Below, in pieces: positions 26,034-36,403 of a stretch of 64,000 bases of DNA. Position numbers and translations under genes: made by a program. The stretch lies in contig NC_031476.1 of NCBI RefSeq assembly GCF_000006565.2, forward strand, positions 2,318,458 to 2,382,457. The letters are read 5' to 3'. Positions within the stretch are counted from its first letter, which is position 1. Each line of letters begins with the position of its first letter. The notes under the pieces are model-generated. The model ran no database searches. It was not told where the DNA came from and saw only the letters and a list, made by a program, of their open reading frames with translations. Source of the DNA: Toxoplasma gondii ME49 (Eukaryota > Apicomplexa > Conoidasida > Eucoccidiorida > Sarcocystidae).

Positions 26034-27179
26034 GCCTGCTTAGATGGGGAAATTCGACAAACGTTGCTTGTCTTTTCCACGCCGCATTTGTTGACTGCGG
26101 AGGCCTCTCGTCGCTGCCCCGCCGTTCTCCAGACTCTTGCTTTGTGTCAAAGAAGAGCCGAGCGCAACTGGGAGGATGCAGCTCAAGCTGAAAGACTCTA
26201 CAGCGCAAAAGCAAAGATTCAGACAGGAACAGAAACTCTCTCTCTTCTCCGCCTGTGTCTTGACGTGGACACAGAAGCCTCGCAAGACTTCCACCGAAAG
26301 CGAAGGTGGAGAAAGCAAATTGACGTTCATCAGTATTCATATGTGTGCATTTACTTTCATATGCGTATTCCTGCATCTACTGGTACCTAGTGTCGACCTG
26401 TGTATCTTGGAGGGGAAGGGGAGGGCACAGGGACGACTGTCTGCTCTCTGAGGGAGAGTTTTGTGTCGCCTTTGGAACCTGTAAGGGAAGCTTTGCTTTT
26501 TCAGTCCAGACTGCGGACGAGGGAATGATTTTTTTTAGCATGTGAGCGTCAAACCAGTGCAGACGCCTCGCTGTGTGTGCGCAGTCGAAACGCTTGTCTT
26601 GAAATTCATGCCGTAAAGCCTGCACAGCTGCCACCCGAACGAAGGACATGTAGAAAGGTCGAGAAGCCACTGCGAAGGACGCAGGCCAGAAAACGGGAAT
26701 ACATACACTGGCCCATATCAACATCGATGAAACTTTTTTGACTGACGTAACACCGTAGAAAATTAAGCTGAGTTTTTTATGTTCAAACTCTCCACTTGAC
26801 ACGTTGAACTGTAAACCTCCTGAACACAGTTGTCGCAACGGTAATTTCGAGAAAAGTAGACGGGAAGCCGCCTGGATGTCGAGGTCGGGAAGAACTGATT
26901 CGATACAAGGCACTCGCTTCTACATATTTCTGTAGCTCTTGAGACTCGCGCGCCTCTGAGTTTTTAGGGTATCACGAAGAAACAGCAGGCGTAATCCTTT
27001 TCCACAAAAAAAATGCGAATTCTCGAAACGAAAAGGTGGGTTGTTTGTTTTTGATTTTTGGCTCCACCGCAGTCCACATTTCGACTAAAGAGAGACACAA
27101 GGCCTCAAACTCTTCGAGAAGTGCGAAGGCGTGTGAACGTAGATACGACGAAATCGGAAGCAAAGAAGCTTCTGGTTGT

Positions 27180-27660
27180 CGAGCGAAGAGGCAGAAACGA
27201 GAGCGAGAGCAGAACAGCCACTACAGAGAGCTAGGTAGAACAGAGAGAAAAGCAGGGAAAACAGAAAAAGAGACGGAGAAGAGCAAAACAGAGGCAGTCA
27301 ACACACAGAGAGAAAACGCGCAGCTATGCGAACAGAGAGAGGATGCAAGGTAGCTAAACAGAAAGAGAAGGTGAGGTAGGCAGAACAGAGAGGAATATCG
27401 GTCGCGAGAACAGTGAGTGAAGAAGCCTTGGGTAGAACCGCGGGAGAAAGCGAGGCAGCTCGAACAGAAAGTGAAGGAGCGATAGCTGGAAAACACACAG
27501 AGAGAGAGAGAATGAAGTAGAGGTAGCAAGAAGGAGAGAAGCAGTGAGGCGAGACGGAGAAAGAGAGGAAGCATGACCAGCGAGAGGTGGCCAGCGGAGC
27601 AAGAAAGGAGACAGTAGAAAGAGATTCTGTCTCGTGAGAGAGACCAAGGCGTTTCGCTTT
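27180..27660. repeat. Purine-rich low-complexity tract
   Basis: About 480 bp dominated by GAGA, GAAA and ACAGAGAG words on the plus strand, with repeating AACAGAGAG- and GGTAG-like elements at irregular spacing. It resembles a decayed minisatellite in the convergent 3' UTR region. Confidence 0.5.
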
Positions 27661-28055
27661 CTACACTTTCGTCAACTAAAGGACTCTCTCCTGGCTTGTA
27701 CTACTCCGCGGCAATGAACAGGCCTCTATAGGTTTCTCCAGAGACCCGAAGGTGATTATCGCCTGTCGACGTAGAGCGGGGGACTAGCCGGGAAGCAGAA
27801 ACGGCGACAAGACGACCACGGAAAAAAGACAAACAAGGAACGGACTCAAGGAACTAACACGAGAGAAGTTGGAAATGCTGGGTCTCTCGATCAGATTCAG
27901 CTCTGTTGCACCTTCCCTGTCCTACGCCACCACTCCTCACTGCGTCTTCCTCGAGAGACAGGGCACTCTGATCCTCCTGGTACACCGAAAACTGACAAGA
28001 AAAAAAAGAAACAAATGATGCCTGAATCCAGCGTCCTCTTGCTCTCTCAGGACCG

Positions 28056-28073
28056 AGTGTGTGTGTGTGTGTG
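28056..28073. repeat. (GT)n microsatellite
   Basis: A short GT dinucleotide run downstream of the CNOT3 stop codon. Confidence 0.8.
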
Positions 28074-28526
28074 AAGATACGTCATGCCGCCCGTTTCTCT
28101 TTCGCTCTTTCTCTCCTCCCTCGAATGCTTTCTCTCTTCGTCTCTCTGTTTCTCATTTTTTCCCAATTATTTTCGCCCCTCTCGTCGACCTCCTCTGTCC
28201 CTTGCGCAAGACGGACGTGATTGAAGGCGTGCGGGCATTCCCTATTCTTCTCTCTCCCTCGCATCACACCTCTACAAGAGACACAAAAGAAATTTCTTTC
28301 TCTCCAGTGTTCCGCAGGCGAGGCAGAAGCCTCCAGCCGACTGTCGGCTTGTGTCCACCTCTCTGTCTCCGGATCGTATTGGCTCTTCTGTCGCCTTTTT
28401 CCCCGCTTGCCTCCGTCCTGCCCGCCTTTCTTCAGACCCCCGACCGTCGTATGAGTTTATCCGACTATAAGCCGACACGGCACCTCGTCTCCTGCACAGC
28501 CACCTCTTGCGCCGAGGCTGTCTCTA

Positions 28527-29637
28527 CTACACCGCGAGTTCGTCTTCAAGCCAGTGATATTCGAACGTGAATTCTTGTTTGATCCTCGAGCACCAGCCTG
28601 GAGAGAAAAGGCGGCACAAAGAGCGACATGAAAGAGAGAAAAAAGGTGTAACCGCCACATTCGCCTCTCTCTCGCCTGCATGTCCTTCCCCTGCCATCTG
28701 CACCGACCTCGAAAGAACTTTGCGGCAACGCCCCTTCGTCCCCCGCAAAACAATCGAACGTGGACTCGCAGCGGCCCTCGAGTTCTCTAAACCTGGATAT
28801 TTCAACTCGACGTAGACACTCCCGAGAAACGCTTGAGACTGAAGTCAAACAAATTGAACTGTAACGCTTGTTGCCACGAGCTGCTCCAACGCGAAAGGTT
28901 TGTGTTCTGCTGCTTGCCGTCTGTCCCCTAAAACGTCCCACAAAAAGATCCACGAACGGAGACAGCAGGAGAGGACGTTTGACGCTCGCAGAGCGCCTCC
29001 TTCGTAGCACGACTTCCCTCGCTGAGACATCGAAGGAACGCCCCCAGTTCAGCGTTTCACCTTTCTGTAAAACTGGCGATGTGCATTTAACCAACATCTC
29101 TTCTGCTTCCCGGGTGGACTGTATGTCGAGCGATCTGAAGTAAGAAACCTCTCTTCTCACCAGAGTCGTAGTCGAAGTAGACGTAAGTGCCCTGCTCATA
29201 CTTGTCTGCAGTGATCCGCGGCTCTTCATGTCTCTGGAACCAAGTCAAGTACTTCTTGTGGTAGCGCCATGACTGCTGCTTCAACTCCCGGGCAGCCAAA
29301 TACTGCTGATAGGTCCCCTGAAAACGAACGAAGAAAGTCTTTTACACTCCTGTCAAATCGAGAAACAAGACCTACACACACTTCTTCATAAACAGATGCA
29401 TATGTCTGTAAGAGTCTTTGCACACTCGTCAGAACCACACACTCACACATAAATACATCTATACATGCATACATCTCTCTATATAAATGTATATAAGTTT
29501 GCAGGTATGTGTCGCAGGTATGCGGGGAGAACGAGATCGAATTGTGAATCAAATCGCATGAAGCGACATTCTTCACGATGCATCCTCTACAAAACGATCA
29601 CATTCAGCCAGTGCCATACCCCCTACACATTCTTGTA

Positions 29638-29681
<44 letters not shown>

Positions 29682-32600
29682 CGTATATACATATATATAG
29701 ATCTAGATAAATGGATATAATGATACTTGAGGATGTGACCCATTGTTTGTTCCGATGAAGCACCTTGGACTTGGATATGTTGTGATTACCTGCTGGTAGT
29801 AGAAGACGAAGAAGAGAGTGTCCAAATCAAGGCCTGCAAAAAGTTGCCGACTGTCGTAACCGACGAGAGGCGCGTCGGGGAAGCTCTCTGGCGCGCAAGT
29901 CCAGGCGATCTGAGGCGAGAGTGGAGCGAGTGGCCGCGCCCCAGGGCCTCCAGGTCCGAACATGTTCGGACCCCAACCCAGAGCCGCCGACGAGCGCCCA
30001 CAAATGCTGCCCCCAGGGATCTGCTCCGCATCCGATCGCGTCGGCCGGTGCGACTGGCTGCAGTCGACGAGAGCTGCAACCGTGGAGACTGTGAAAGGAT
30101 TCAAAAAGACGCACGCGACGAGAAATGCCAGTTCAGAACACTGCGTGCCATATCGAAATAAACACACATCTAGGGAAGCACTTAGCAAACAAGCGTCGAC
30201 TACCCCTCGACGATATACCTATACATAAATATATATATATATATATATAAATACATATATATATATATATATATGCATGCATGCAACCAGGCACATATGT
30301 ACATACATATAGGTATATATATATATATATTTATAGGTTTGTCAGAGTGTGTCCCTTTTCCCATAGGCGTTTGGGGGTCATCTGTGATCAGAAGTGCGTA
30401 CTGCGCCCACCGCTTCTCCCTGGTTTTCTGTTCATCTTTCGATATGTATGAGCGCCAGGGAGAACTGTCCTGCTTACGCGAACTGGAGGTCCCAGGGAAA
30501 AGGAACCCATCGCCAGCCTTCGCGGAGGCCGTCGCGCGCGCGCTTGGCACTCCTCTGTCTGTGGTGTCTCCTTCCGCGGCGTCTCCGCCCGGGGCGGGAG
30601 GGCGCACACTGTGCCCTTTTCCCTGCGCCTCTTCGTCTTCCATCTCGAGGCGCTCTCGGTCGCCGCTCTCGGCCTTCTGATCCGCTTCACCGGAATTCCT
30701 CTCGGCGGCGCCGTCTCCCTGGGCCTTCCCCTGAGGGCCTGGGGCCGCTCCGCCGCGGCGTTTGTCCTTGGCTGCTGCGCCCTTCTCTTCCTCAGGCTCG
30801 CGTCCCGGCACACTGCGTCTCCGCGCCTCCTCGCCGTCGTCCTTCTTCTCCTCAGAGGCCCCGCGCTTCCGGACACTCTGCCCATCCGCGCCTGCAAGGC
30901 CCCCAGCGACTGCCGCCCACCGGCCGCTGGCGGGTGCCGAGGAAGCCGCACTGACCGCCGGCAGCAGGCTCGCGCCGGGGCGTCTGGCGCCCGTCCAGAC
31001 GCCGTTTTCTCCCGTCCGAGGAGACATCTGCGCCTTCCCAGACGCGTGTGGAGACAGCGTCTCGCCTTCGTTGGTCGCGCGTGACGCGTCCGCAGAAGGC
31101 GCTGCGGGACTCGCCGCCTCTCCCGGCGAGCCTCTCTCGGCACCCTTCTTCGCAACGAGGAGCCCCGGAGAACTGCCGCCGCTGGAACCGTTCGGGGACA
31201 GCGCGCCTGAGGCGGCGCCACCATCGGCGCCCTTCTCGCCCCCAGGCCGTGCCTTCCCCGCGTCGCCGGAAAGGCCTTTCTCGCCTTTCGAGGCTCCTGA
31301 GGCCCCCGGAGCAGCCCCCGCAGAGCCTCGACTCGAAGGCGCCTTCGCAGGTGCGCTCAGCGCGCCGCTGTTCCGGCTCTTCTCGCCAGGCGCGACGGTT
31401 CCAGGAAGCCGCTCGGTGCGATCCGAGTTGAAGGACGGAACGCTCGCCGTGCTCGTCGGGCTTCCGGCCGCCCCGGAAGCCTCTTGACTTCCGCGCCCAC
31501 TCGGAGGCGTCGAGTCGCCACATTGGTCCGCTAGAAAAACACAAGAGACACCGGGGTGAAACAATGCACATCGTGACGAAACATGTATCCAAAACACCTG
31601 AAGAAATCGATACCACGACGACACAAATACTCTGCAGGGAACTGGGTATATATATATATATATATTTCATATATATATTTCCATATATATATATACATAT
31701 ATAATTGTAGAGAAAGAGAGACAGATGGAAACCGCATGATACTCACGTATAATCATATGTATGTATAGACTAGACATATGCACAGTAGTAGATCTGGCGA
31801 GGTGACCATACTGCAGATATATTTGAGACACGGGAGGGACGAGGAGACGTAGAGAAAGGAACGAGACGCGATGCCACAAGCGAGGAAGAGAGAGGCACGG
31901 AGAAAAGAAAAGAAAACGACAATGGAACAGAAGGGTGCGAAAGTAAAAAGTGGGGACTGAGGACGATGAGAAGGTGCAAAGGTGAGAATGCAACAAATGA
32001 AGGGCCAAGGCCGAGCTCGTAGAGAACGCGCAGAGAAAAGAGGACGGGCAATGCGGCAGAGAGACTGAGGGAGGACGCAGACAGGAATGAAGACGTACAG
32101 CTGGTGTTTTCCTCTTCTGAATCCTTGACCATCTCGGAGTTGTCATCGGGAGCGTCAAGGTTCAGGGCAGCGTAGAGCGTTTCGTCGAAGAAGAAGTCGT
32201 CATCGTTGAAATTGTCGAGGTACAGTTCGATGCTTTCCTTCAGTTCGTCCATCACCGACAGGTCGAGAGAGTCGTTTTCGAGTCTCCGCAAAATCAGTTC
32301 CATGTTGTTGATGTGCCATCGGTGGCGCTGTACGTACAGCTGAAGCTGGCCAAGGCGTCGCTCCGTGTTGGCGTGGTCTCTGTGTTTCCCTTTTTTGCTG
32401 CTCATGAGGAGTTCTTCTTCGGCTTCGTGAGCGTCCACGTGGGTGTTGAGGGTGGAAATGAATTCGTTCAGCCACTCTCTGTGTCGATTTCTTTCTTCTT
32501 CTTGCGGGTCGAGCTTCGTCTTCGCCGCGAGGCCTTCCTTGGAGAACGCCTTCATCTTGGACTCCCTTTCGCAGACTTTGAAGCGTTCCATTTCGCGTTC

Positions 32601-32855
32601 AATCTTCTTCCGGGCCTCGTCCAGGGGCGCCTTGTCCTTGATGTCCGACGACGTCTGCCAGGTCTTTATTTGGTCCCGCAGCCGCTGCAACTTCTTTATT
32701 TCCCTCTTTAATTCGTTCTCGAACTTCTCTTTCTGCGAGGCACTGACCACCGGCCCATGCATCTTTTCACAGACGTCGTTGAAGGCGTCTAAACCCTCCT
32801 CGACGCGCTTCAGCGTCTTCTCCACCTCCTGCTGCAGCTTTCGCTTTTCAGCCAT
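28527..32855 (-). CDS. CNOT3: CCR4-NOT complex subunit 3 (NOT3/CNOT3)
   Basis: A scaffold subunit of the cytoplasmic CCR4-NOT deadenylase that controls mRNA decay. Joined exons (minus): 32099-32855, 30402-31530, 29790-30057, 29161-29317, 28527-28597; every phase agrees, 793 residues. Residues 1-250 form the helical Not3 N-terminal domain ([25 protein letters not shown]-type region [15 protein letters not shown]). Residues 253-628 are a Ser/Gly/Ala/Pro-rich disordered linker encoded by the GC-richest exon of the window. The C-terminal NOT box starts near residue 690 ([20 protein letters not shown]) and contains [21 protein letters not shown] and a YVYFDYDSG segment, ending in [14 protein letters not shown]. 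The start ATG begins MAEKRKLQQ, the usual NOT3 N-terminus. Introns carry (TA)n runs. The linker is much less conserved-looking than both ends. Confidence 0.95.
29641..29704. repeat. (TA)n microsatellite in CNOT3 intron
   Basis: A TA run in the intron between exons 29161-29317 and 29790-30057. Confidence 0.85.
30222..30335. repeat. (TA)n microsatellite in CNOT3 intron
   Basis: Interrupted TA runs between exons 29790-30057 and 30402-31530. Confidence 0.85.
31649..31703. repeat. (TA)n microsatellite in CNOT3 intron 1
   Basis: A TA run between the Not3-domain exon and the disordered-linker exon. Confidence 0.85.
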
Positions 32856-35341
32856 CCTGGTTCCTCTGCAGGACTGTGTAAACGCGAACTGAACAGAAAT
32901 CTCCCTCTCCAACTGGAGATGCGTGGACTTTCCCCGGGGCTCGCGGTGGCGCCATGTACATGCCGAGGGCCTCGCCGTGAGCAGAGGAGACGAGAAAAAG
33001 ACAGAAAGTCCCGAGACAGAGACACCAAGAACCACCAGCTCTCAGAAAACGCGTGCCGGTTTGCGGCCGCGAAAGAATTCTCAGAAAACGAAATTTCGAT
33101 TGAAGCGGCGCCGCCCCCCGCGAGACACAGAAAGGAGGCGAAAAGCGGCACCCCTGGAGTCTCCGTCGCACAAGCAGGAGAAACCGAACTTCTTGCCAAC
33201 GCACTTCCTATCCGGAACACAAGGTGAATCGAGACTTCAAAAAAGACGGTAAAAAGAAAGCAGAGCCAAACGAGAAAGGAAACGAAATTCCGCGAGGCGG
33301 CACAGGGGGGTTCGGTGCGCCAGCGAACGCCGTGGACACATGGGAGACGAGGGAAAGTCAGCGCAAAGTGTGGCGCACGAGCAAGCTGAAATGCTGGAAA
33401 GAAACGATGTCACGAGGAATGGTAGTGATTTACAACGAAGCGCTTTTACCGCTTTGATGGCGGAAGCAAAGAATTCCCAAGGAAAAAACAATGCAGCCGT
33501 CATGTCACACGCCAGCCCGCCGCTGCTGTCGGCGGTACCTCTTGCTGCGAGATGCCAGACGCTTGAGATCACCATGTTACAGCTTTGGGTCTGTGAGTGT
33601 CTCTCAATTACTAGGTGAGTGCCCACATGTCACCCCTAATTGATCTAGGATTACTATCTGAGACTCGAGCTTCGAATACCAGAATCTTAATCCGTCAAGA
33701 GTGCGGGTCTCTCGTTCTTTCTCTTTCCCTTTTGCTTCTCGCCTACAGTCCACCAAGTGCAAACGCCTAAAATTTAGCTTTCGAGGCCCCGCTGAAACTC
33801 GTGGTTGGTCTTTTAAATGCATCTGCCTCTCCCCGTTTCCGGAAGCCGACGGGAGACCAACTTGGCCATGAATAGTGTCCCGTTGGGAACTCTGGAACGG
33901 TCTTGGAAGCAGCTGACATGCTGGCTTTTCGACGGACGCAGGGTTCACTCCACAAAAGTACCTCCTCAGAGTTCGTGTTGTCAGGTTTTCCTCTAGATGT
34001 TGCCTATAGGGTGGTCTTGCGAATTTCCACGGTTTATCCCACTCGGGAGCTCAAGGGATGATGAGCAGTTCCGGTGGCAGCCCTCCTCACCGGTTTGCTG
34101 CTATGACATTCATGGTGCATGTTGCTGTTGGTTAGAACTACACTCGAAGTCTGCTTCAGGCAGCAGTCAGACAGTGCTTTTCTTCCGAGATGCTTTGTTT
34201 GGCCCAGACGGGAGAGTCCACATCAAGAGATGAAGCCGGAGAGACTGTAAGACGCAGCAGTGACAGACTGTCTTGTGTAGGAAAAAACCAGGCGCTCCGA
34301 AGAGTGTCAAGAGTAACCAGATTTCTCATGTTGGCAGGAGAAACGTTTGCTTCATTGGACAACAACACTCTGAGAGCAGTGCGATACCTGACGGATGTTA
34401 CACAGAATCCTCAAATACGCTGGTTTCCACGATAAGAATTCACGTTGCGTGTGACAAAAAACGCCCATAGCCTAGCGAAAGAGCCAACTGCGGGTCTTCT
34501 ATCGAACGTTCGGTCTTCCTAACACTGCTGTAAACAGAGAGTGAATCAGGAAATGACGCCCTCAACACATAAACATCGAGACAAACTGCGGAAACGGGAC
34601 ACCTCTTTGAGGCCGTCCTGCCCTCTGTGCATGAATAATCAAATGGATGCACTTTCGCCACATTAGGCTGCGGAACGTGACAAGTATCGAACCAGAGAGC
34701 AGTCAGCCAGCAGGATAACTACAAAGAACATCTGACTGGAGATAAACACTAGCTAGGTTGAAAATTTGGCCGCAAAACTCCCTCTTTCAAAAAACCTCGG
34801 CAGGGCGCGAAAGAAGACAGACGCAAAGCCAACCCACCACCACGAAGCAGCCTCCGCACCACGAGAATGACAGACATCTTTCGGATTTCAGCCTCTCTAG
34901 GCATGCAGTGGCAAAGCAAGGCCGTCGAGTTTCTGCTATCCAAGGGCCTACACAGTTTTGTGCGAGTTTATGGACTTCCGAAATATCTTGTGCACTTGCT
35001 GGCATTCAGACCTTGTTCGAGAAGCAGCAGAAAACAGGAAAATTTTGGATGTTGCATTCTACATCAGCTGCCGAGTTGTTCTACAGCTCTCGAAGTCCTC
35101 TTAGTCAGAAGGCATCTCCAAGGCGTCCCGAACTCCACAGTTTTTTCTCGTGATGCCCTCAACAGTGAAGGTGCTTCAACCTCACCGCAGCCACTGATCG
35201 TTTGAACTCCCCCGTCCATTTGTTGACAAAGATGACACAAAGCGGAATCCTGCGCAAGTGCCATGCCATAAATTTAGGGCCACTGGCAAAGACGGGAGCA
35301 GTACTGCCTCCCCCGCGAGACGGTGCAATGCCCTTGGTCGG
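32856..35341. other. Spacer between CNOT3 and the coiled-coil gene
   Basis: This 2.5-kb interval holds the CNOT3 promoter and 5' UTR (GC-rich up to about 33.6 kb) and the 3' flank of the coiled-coil gene. Only short chance ORFs occur. I recognise nothing else. Confidence 0.5.
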
Positions 35342-36403
35342 TTATCGAAGAAGCGGAACATCCCCCATATCTGTGAATTCACAGACAGGGCAGGTAAGAT
35401 CATCATGAAGTGGTTCCAGCTCGCAGCCACAGTGATGAGACACGATTCGTGCAGCCTTGTGAACAACTTTCATGTTGGCGCCGTGAACCTTGCGGCTACG
35501 TCGCTGGCAGGTGTTACCAGTGACCGATCGAGGGACCCGACTGCTAACGGTAGCGGGTGAACTTGTCCCTGACTCTGTATCTAGATCGTATTGTTCTTGA
35601 TCACTTGGTGACTCTGATGTGTATTCATCAGACTCCTCCTCCAGCAACTTTCGACGGTGTGCCGCTTCTTCCTCTTCCTCCAATCTTCTTCTTTCTGCTT
35701 CTACCTCTTCTCGCCTCCTTTCCTCTTCTTCTTTGATCTTCCGTTCTGCCCGGGCGTCTTCCTCACGTCGCTGTCTCGCCAGCTCCTCTTCTTTTCTGCG
35801 GCGTTCCTCTGCCTCTTGAGCGCGCCTCCTGTCTTCCTCCTGAGCTCGTCTCCTCTCTTCCTCCTCAGTCCGTCTCCTCTCTTCCTCCTCAGCTCGTCTC
35901 CTTTCTTCCTCCTCAGTCCGTCTCCTGTCTTCCTCCTGAGCTCGTCTCCTCTCTTCCTCCTGAGCTCGTCTCCTCTCTTCCTCCTCAGCTCGTCTCCTTT
36001 CTTCCTCCTCAGCTCGTCTCCTTTCTTCCTCCTCAGCTCGTCTCCTTTCTTCCTCCTCAGTCCGTCTCCTGTCTTCCTCCTCAGTCCGTCTCCTGTCTTC
36101 CTCCTCAGTCCGTCTCCTGTCTTCCTCCTCAGCTCGTTCCCTTTCTTCCTCCTCAGCTCGTTCCTCTGCCTGTTTTCCCTCCTCTGCTTCAGCCCTCTGT
36201 GGACTCGCTAAACTCGCCTCTTCCTCTTCTCGTAGGCGACTATCTTCCTTCTCTAACTGTCGGCGCTGTTCCGCCGCCTCTTCCATTTTCTTTCTTTCAT
36301 CTTCCGCTATGGCTTCTTGTTCTCGTCTCTGCCTCTCTGCCAATTCCTGCGCTTTCTTGCGCCCAGGTTGCTTTGTTCTGTTCTTTGTACAGGCACCTCC
36401 CAT
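35342..36403 (-). CDS. Putative N-myristoylated Glu/Arg-repeat coiled-coil protein with Cys-rich tail
   Basis: An intron-free 353-residue reading frame. It begins MGGACTKN: Gly2, Thr6 and Lys7 fit the N-myristoylation rule, and Cys5 could be palmitoylated, a pairing used by T. gondii inner-membrane-complex proteins. Residues about 60-260 are a charged helix built from an octad such as RRRAEEEE or RRRTEEED, encoded by a 24-bp repeat. The tail contains HHCGCELEPLHDDLTCPVCE, with paired cysteines (CxC and CxxC) that could bind zinc. The frame stays open 16 codons upstream, but there is no ATG there (GTG at 36451), so 36403 is the first ATG. I do not recognise the family. The charged repeat makes homology searches misleading. 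Extra exons cannot be excluded. Confidence 0.65.
   Translation of the reverse strand: MGGACTKNRTKQPGRKKAQELAERQRREQEAIAEDERKKMEEAAEQRRQLEKEDSRLREEEEASLASPQRAEAEEGKQAEERAEEEERERAEEEDRRRTEEEDRRRTEEEDRRRTEEEERRRAEEEERRRAEEEERRRAEEEERRRAQEEERRRAQEEDRRRTEEEERRRAEEEERRRTEEEERRRAQEEDRRRAQEAEERRRKEEELARQRREEDARAERKIKEEEERRREEVEAERRRLEEEEEAAHRRKLLEEESDEYTSESPSDQEQYDLDTESGTSSPATVSSRVPRSVTGNTCQRRSRKVHGANMKVVHKAARIVSHHCGCELEPLHDDLTCPVCEFTDMGDVPLLR
35815..36165 (-). repeat. 24-bp coding minisatellite (octad repeat)
   Basis: About 14 copies of a 24-bp unit (plus strand: cgtctcc-t/c-ttcttcctcctcag-t/c-c variants) encode the EEE(R/D)RRR(A/T) octad. Copies differ by a few bases and keep frame throughout. Confidence 0.9.

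Larger units (their letters stand above)
26034..28526. other. Convergent 3' UTR region between ERK7 and CNOT3
   Basis: ERK7 (+) and CNOT3 (-) converge here, and the interval probably holds both 3' UTRs. It contains a purine-rich tract at 27.18-27.66 kb and a short GT run near 28.06 kb. A 178-codon minus-strand ORF at 26.4-26.9 kb shows no domain. No gene is supported. Confidence 0.5.

Noticed and set aside
26377..26913. 178-codon minus-strand ORF between ERK7 and CNOT3
   Set aside because: No domain, no splice partner, and it lies in the convergent 3' UTR zone.
29641..29704. CRISPR-like or other spaced repeat array
   Set aside because: The repeats here and elsewhere are simple TA/CA microsatellites with no spacers, in a eukaryotic genome.
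35657..36211. Leu/Ser/Phe-rich ORF opposite the coiled-coil gene
   Set aside because: A shadow frame created by the 24-bp repeat on the other strand.
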